Source: Crossiella sp. SN42
Lineage (GTDB): Bacteria; Actinomycetota; Actinomycetes; Mycobacteriales; Pseudonocardiaceae
Reading direction: 5' to 3'
Assembly (NCBI RefSeq): GCF_023897065.1
Contig: NZ_JAMHIV010000021.1
Coordinates: 62,001-126,000, forward strand
Length of the DNA: 64,000 bases
Each line of letters opens with the position of its first letter. Within the stretch, counting starts at the first letter, position 1. The translations under genes were made by a program, and so were the position numbers. The notes beneath the pieces were generated by a model. It was not told where the DNA came from. It searched no databases and worked only from the letters and a program-made list of their open reading frames with translations. Shown one piece after another: positions 60,991 through 64,000 of the stretch.

Positions 60991-61350
60991 TCAGAACCCC
61001 AGCCACGCGGTCAGCGCGCCCAGCGGCCCGAGCAGTGCCGCGCCCGCCGAGGCCAGTGCGCCCGCTCGTCGCAGCAGCGTGGTCAGGCGGTTGGTCTGGG
61101 TGGCGATCCGGCTGCGGTCCGGTTGCGGGGACTGGAGCTCCTCGGCCACCTCGTCCAGCGCGCGGTCGGCCTCCCGGCGCTCGGCCCCGGTGAGCCGGAG
61201 CTCGTCCAGGGCCCTGCGCAGCGACTGGACCTCGGTGAGCAGCTCGTGGCCCTGGCCGATGTGCTGGTCCCGGCCTGCCACGTACTGCTGACCGGGGCCG
61301 ATGTTGACGTTGGTCCCGCGCACCCCGCGGATGTCGTAGTTGTCGCGCAT
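60991..61350 (-). CDS. small membrane protein with NIGPG-Q-VAGRDQ motif
   Basis: 119 residues. N-terminal motif RGTNVNIGPGQQYVAGRDQH (about 11-30), a charged helical middle (LLTEVQSLRRALDELRL, ERREADRALDEVAEELQ), and a C-terminal hydrophobic helix (GALASAGAALLGPLGALTAW). The N-terminal motif recurs in the FHA protein encoded directly upstream. GGAGG precedes the ATG. Probably membrane-tethered with the motif in the cytoplasm. Function unknown; the shared motif suggests the two proteins associate. Confidence 0.75.
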   Translation of the reverse strand: MRDNYDIRGVRGTNVNIGPGQQYVAGRDQHIGQGHELLTEVQSLRRALDELRLTGAERREADRALDEVAEELQSPQPDRSRIATQTNRLTTLLRRAGALASAGAALLGPLGALTAWLGF

Positions 61351-61362
61351 GGGTCCTCCAGG

Positions 61363-62163
61363 TCAGTAGCGGTTCCGGCGGCGCTCGGCGCGGTCCTTGC
61401 GGCGGCGGGCGGCCTTGGCCATGGCGCCGCCGATGGAGGCCAGGATGCCGCCCGCGGCGAAGGCGCCGAACCCCAGCGGCACCGCGGGCAGGCCCTGGAA
61501 CTTCAGGCTGAACGGGTCCACCGGCCTGCCACCGGAGATCCCGGACATGCCGGAGAAGATCGTCCAGGCGAACAACGCGAACCCGGCCAGCGCGACCAGC
61601 AGCCCGACCACCATGACCAGCCTGCCCACCCCCGCGCCCTCGGTGAGCGCGGTCATCGGGTCGTTGTCCACGGTGATGTGCGCTTCCTCGTACCGGCGCT
61701 GGTCGTACCGCCGTTGGTCATAGGCGCGCTGGTCGTACGAGCGGTTGTCGTACTGGTCCCGGCCGGCCACGTGCTGCTCGCCCGGCCCGATGTTGATCGC
61801 CCCGCCCCGCAGGTCCCGCACCTGGTAGCTGTCCCCCGGGTAGTGCCGGCCCGGTTCCGGCGCGGAGTAGCGCAGCTCCAGCCCTCCCAGGCGCAGCAGG
61901 TCGCCGTCGCGCAACGCCTGCGGGCCGTGCAGCCGCTGCCCGTTGAGCCAGGTGCCGTTGGTCGAACCGAGATCGCTGACCAGCACCTCGTCCCCGCTCC
62001 GGTCCAGGCAGGCGTGCCTGCGGCTGACCGCGTCGCTGGGCAGCGCGATGTCCCCGGCCCGGCCCACCGCGGACCGGCCGGGCGGCACCAGGAAGACGAA
62101 GCGGTTCATCGCGCCCCGGGAGACCACGGTGAACCGGGGCTCGTGCGCGGCTGGATCGGCCAT
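61363..62163 (-). CDS. FHA-domain membrane protein with NIGPG-Q-VAGRDQ motif
   Basis: 266 residues from ATG 62163 (GGGGGAGG upstream). FHA domain about 22-100: GRAG, SDAVSRRHA, SDLGSTNGTWLNGQ, so it binds phosphothreonine. Then RGGAINIGPGEQHVAGRDQY (about 119-138), matching the downstream protein, three YDQR repeats (143-156), and two hydrophobic helices (about 181-204 and 227-249) with a very basic C-terminus. It is 12 bp from the downstream gene, so an operon. Ser/Thr kinase substrates bind FHA domains; no kinase gene is present here. Confidence 0.88.
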   Translation of the reverse strand: MADPAAHEPRFTVVSRGAMNRFVFLVPPGRSAVGRAGDIALPSDAVSRRHACLDRSGDEVLVSDLGSTNGTWLNGQRLHGPQALRDGDLLRLGGLELRYSAPEPGRHYPGDSYQVRDLRGGAINIGPGEQHVAGRDQYDNRSYDQRAYDQRRYDQRRYEEAHITVDNDPMTALTEGAGVGRLVMVVGLLVALAGFALFAWTIFSGMSGISGGRPVDPFSLKFQGLPAVPLGFGAFAAGGILASIGGAMAKAARRRKDRAERRRNRY

Positions 62164-62331
62164 GTGTCCTCCCCCAGAGCAAGAGGTGCACACAGGGTCC
62201 GGATCTCGCTGACCAGGTCATACCGCCATCCAGGTGCGCCAACTGCCCGAAAGGGACGGCCCGGGCAAGGGTGGTCCGGTTGGCCTAGCGCGGTTAAGTT
62301 GGGCAACCGACCCATCTCCCGGAGGAGCAGC

Positions 62332-63357
62332 GTGTCCTACCTGGCCGACTCCGCGCGTTACGACCAGCTCAGCTACCGCCGCTCCGGCCGCAGCGGCCTC
62401 AAGCTGCCCGCCGTCTCGCTGGGCCTGTGGCAGAACTTCGGTGGTGACCGGCCGTACGAGACCGGGCGGGCCATCGTGCGGCGGGCCTTCGACCTCGGGG
62501 TGACGCACTTCGACCTGGCCAACAACTACGGCCCGCCCTACGGCAGCGCCGAGGAGAACTTCGGCCGGATGCTGGCCGAGGACCTGCGCCCGTACCGGGA
62601 CGAGCTGGTGATCTCCACGAAAGCCGGATACGACATGTGGCCTGGTCCGTACGGGGACTGGGGTTCCCGCAAGTACCTGCTGGCCTCGCTGGACCAGTCG
62701 CTGGAGCGGCTCGGCCTGGACTACGTGGACATCTTCTACTCGCACCGGGCCGACCCGGAGACCCCGCTGGAAGAAACCATGGGCGCGCTGGCGACCGCGG
62801 TGAACAGCGGGCGGGCGCTCTACGCCGGCATCTCCTCCTACTCCGCCGAGCGGACCGCGGCGGCGGCCGCGCTGCTGCGGGAGATGGGGGTGCCGCTGCT
62901 GATCCACCAGCCGTCGTACTCGATGTTCAACCGGTGGATCGAGTCCGAACTGCTGGACGTGCTGGCAGAGGTGGGCGCGGGCTGCATCGCGTTCTCGCCG
63001 CTGGGGCAGGGCATGCTGACCGACCGCTACCTCAACGGGGTGCCCGAGGGGTCGCGGGCCAGCCGGGACGGGTCGCTGTCCACCGGGTTGCTCACCGAGG
63101 ACAACCTGGCGCGGATCAGGGCGCTCAACAAGATCGCCCGGTCCAGGGGGCAGTCGCTGGCGCAGCTGGCCATCTCCTGGACGCTGCGGGACTCGCGGGT
63201 CACCTCGGCGCTGATCGGGGCCAGCTCGGTGGCGCAGCTGGAGCAGAACCTGGCGGCGACGCGGAACCTGGACTTCAGCGCGGACGAGCTGGTGGAGATC
63301 GACAAGTACGCGGTGGACGCCGGCATCAACCTGTGGGCGGAGTCCTCGGCGAGCTGA
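62332..63357 (+). CDS. aldo/keto reductase (YghZ/GSP69 type)
   Basis: 341 residues from GTG 62332 (GGAGGAG, good spacing). NADPH-dependent AKR TIM barrel: FDLANNYGPPYGSAEENFG (catalytic Tyr), VISTKAGYDMWPGPYGDWGSRKYL (Lys), YVDIFYSHRADP (His), IAFSPLGQGMLTDRYL and the C-terminal cofactor loop SALIGASSVAQLEQNL. Resembles L-glyceraldehyde-3-phosphate reductases. Convergent with the ADP-ribosylglycohydrolase gene, no gap. Confidence 0.93.
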   Translation: MSYLADSARYDQLSYRRSGRSGLKLPAVSLGLWQNFGGDRPYETGRAIVRRAFDLGVTHFDLANNYGPPYGSAEENFGRMLAEDLRPYRDELVISTKAGYDMWPGPYGDWGSRKYLLASLDQSLERLGLDYVDIFYSHRADPETPLEETMGALATAVNSGRALYAGISSYSAERTAAAAALLREMGVPLLIHQPSYSMFNRWIESELLDVLAEVGAGCIAFSPLGQGMLTDRYLNGVPEGSRASRDGSLSTGLLTEDNLARIRALNKIARSRGQSLAQLAISWTLRDSRVTSALIGASSVAQLEQNLAATRNLDFSADELVEIDKYAVDAGINLWAESSAS

Positions 63358-64000
63358 TCACTCCGGCAGCAGGTAGTGCTCCTCGTCGAAGGGCAGGCCC
63401 GCGCAGGAGGCGGCCAGGTCGCGGCCGGTCTGCTCGATCACGTCGCACAGCTCCAGCCTGCCCACCCACTCCCTGGGCAGCACCGCGGTGCCGTGCAGGG
63501 CGCCCAGGATGTTGCCGGTGATCGCGGCGGTGGAGTCGCTGTCGCCGGAGTGGTTGGCGGCCAGCCGCAGCGCGTCCGGGAACTGCTCGGCGCGGCGGTG
63601 GGTCAGCGCGGCGTAGACCCCGATGGCCAGCGCCTCCGGGCCGACCCAGCCCGCGCCCAGCCGCTCCACCGAGTTCGCCGACGGACCGCCGGCCGGCACC
63701 GGGCGGCCGAAGGCGCGGGCCTCGCGCACCCGCCTGGCCGCGGCCGAGTCGGCGGCGGCCAGTGCGGAGGCCGCCGCCAGGGCCAGGCCGGTCTCCTGGT
63801 CGTCGCGCAGCGCGCGGCCGGTGGCCTGGTCCACCGCATCCCCCAACGGGCGTTGACGGACCGCTACCAGGTGCACGATCAGGGCGAGGGCTCCGGCCGG
63901 GGCCCAGCCTGCGGGGTGACCGTGGGTGAGGGCGGCGAACTCGCAGCCCAGGGTGTAGGCGGTCTGCGGGGTGGGCGCGAAACCGGCCGGCGCGGCCCTG
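63358..64000 (-). CDS. ADP-ribosylglycohydrolase family protein (N-terminus outside window)
   Basis: At least 213 residues visible, running off the right edge. Metal-binding motif NHSGDSDSTAAITGNILGALHG near the C-terminus (two Asp and Thr/Ser bridging Mg ions), plus GWVGPEALAIGVYAAL typical of the family. Removes ADP-ribose from proteins or other acceptors. No ADP-ribosyltransferase partner is seen here. Confidence 0.88.
   Translation of the reverse strand, partial: RAAPAGFAPTPQTAYTLGCEFAALTHGHPAGWAPAGALALIVHLVAVRQRPLGDAVDQATGRALRDDQETGLALAAASALAAADSAAARRVREARAFGRPVPAGGPSANSVERLGAGWVGPEALAIGVYAALTHRRAEQFPDALRLAANHSGDSDSTAAITGNILGALHGTAVLPREWVGRLELCDVIEQTGRDLAASCAGLPFDEEHYLLPE

Overview
The window is very GC-rich with strongly GC-biased third codon positions, SD-led GTG/ATG starts and tightly packed, often overlapping genes. 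It comes from an actinomycete. The conserved core (clpC, the heme oxygenase gene mhuD, mutY, beta-carbonic anhydrase, a proline-rich membrane protein, disA, radA, an LpqE-like lipoprotein, carD, ispD, ispF, cysS, rlmB) follows the Mycobacterium tuberculosis Rv3579c-Rv3596c order. The trehalose genes, LacI-controlled sugar ABC system and S33 tripeptidyl peptidases point to a mycelial Pseudonocardiales-type organism (inference). No CRISPR array, prophage or rRNA was seen.

Layout. 1-5.2 kb: iron-siderophore uptake (binding lipoprotein cut by the left edge, two FecCD permeases, ATPase), a methyltransferase and a FhuF-type ferric reductase, with two IdeR/DmdR-like boxes. 5.2-30.9 kb: the conserved core, interrupted by two insertion sequences. 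The first is an IS5-family element that carries a four-domain cold-shock protein as passenger. The second is an IS630-family element with a frameshifted transposase. Both landed at gene 3' ends without breaking a host gene. 30.9-40.5 kb: a probable O-acetylated exopolysaccharide locus made of an AlgI-like MBOAT, a cellulose-synthase-like GT2, one polypeptide fusing acyltransferase-3, SGNH and GH16 glucanase domains, and an AlgJ/AlgX-like SGNH protein, with an orphan adenine methyltransferase and a GNAT gene lodged inside on the other strand. 40.5-44.4 kb: a secreted esterase and a Zur-type znuABC operon. 44.5-51.6 kb: malEFG-like sugar uptake with its MsiK-type ATPase, a divergent LacI regulator with matching operators on both sides, and a second LacI gene. 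51.6-56.5 kb: a pentapeptide-like membrane protein, a TetR regulator and two tandem secreted S33 peptidases. 56.6-60.6 kb: trehalose synthesis (otsA and an otsB-GH15 fusion). 60.8-64 kb: tRNA-Thr(UGT), a two-gene FHA/partner operon that shares a glycine-rich motif, an aldo/keto reductase and an ADP-ribosylglycohydrolase cut by the right edge.

Most notable observations. (1) Three related ~160-bp palindromic elements lie directly upstream of, and open in frame with, three unrelated genes. One seems to have added about 52 codons to a lipoprotein N-terminus, and another occupies the malE-malF gap, where E. coli has REP elements. (2) The exopolysaccharide acetylation locus contains a three-domain enzyme fusion I do not recognise as described. 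(3) An IS5-family transposon has intact ends and target duplication but has exchanged its transposase tail for a cold-shock passenger gene. (4) An FHA membrane protein and its neighbour share a motif centred on NIGPGxQxVAGRDQ, possibly an assembly motif.
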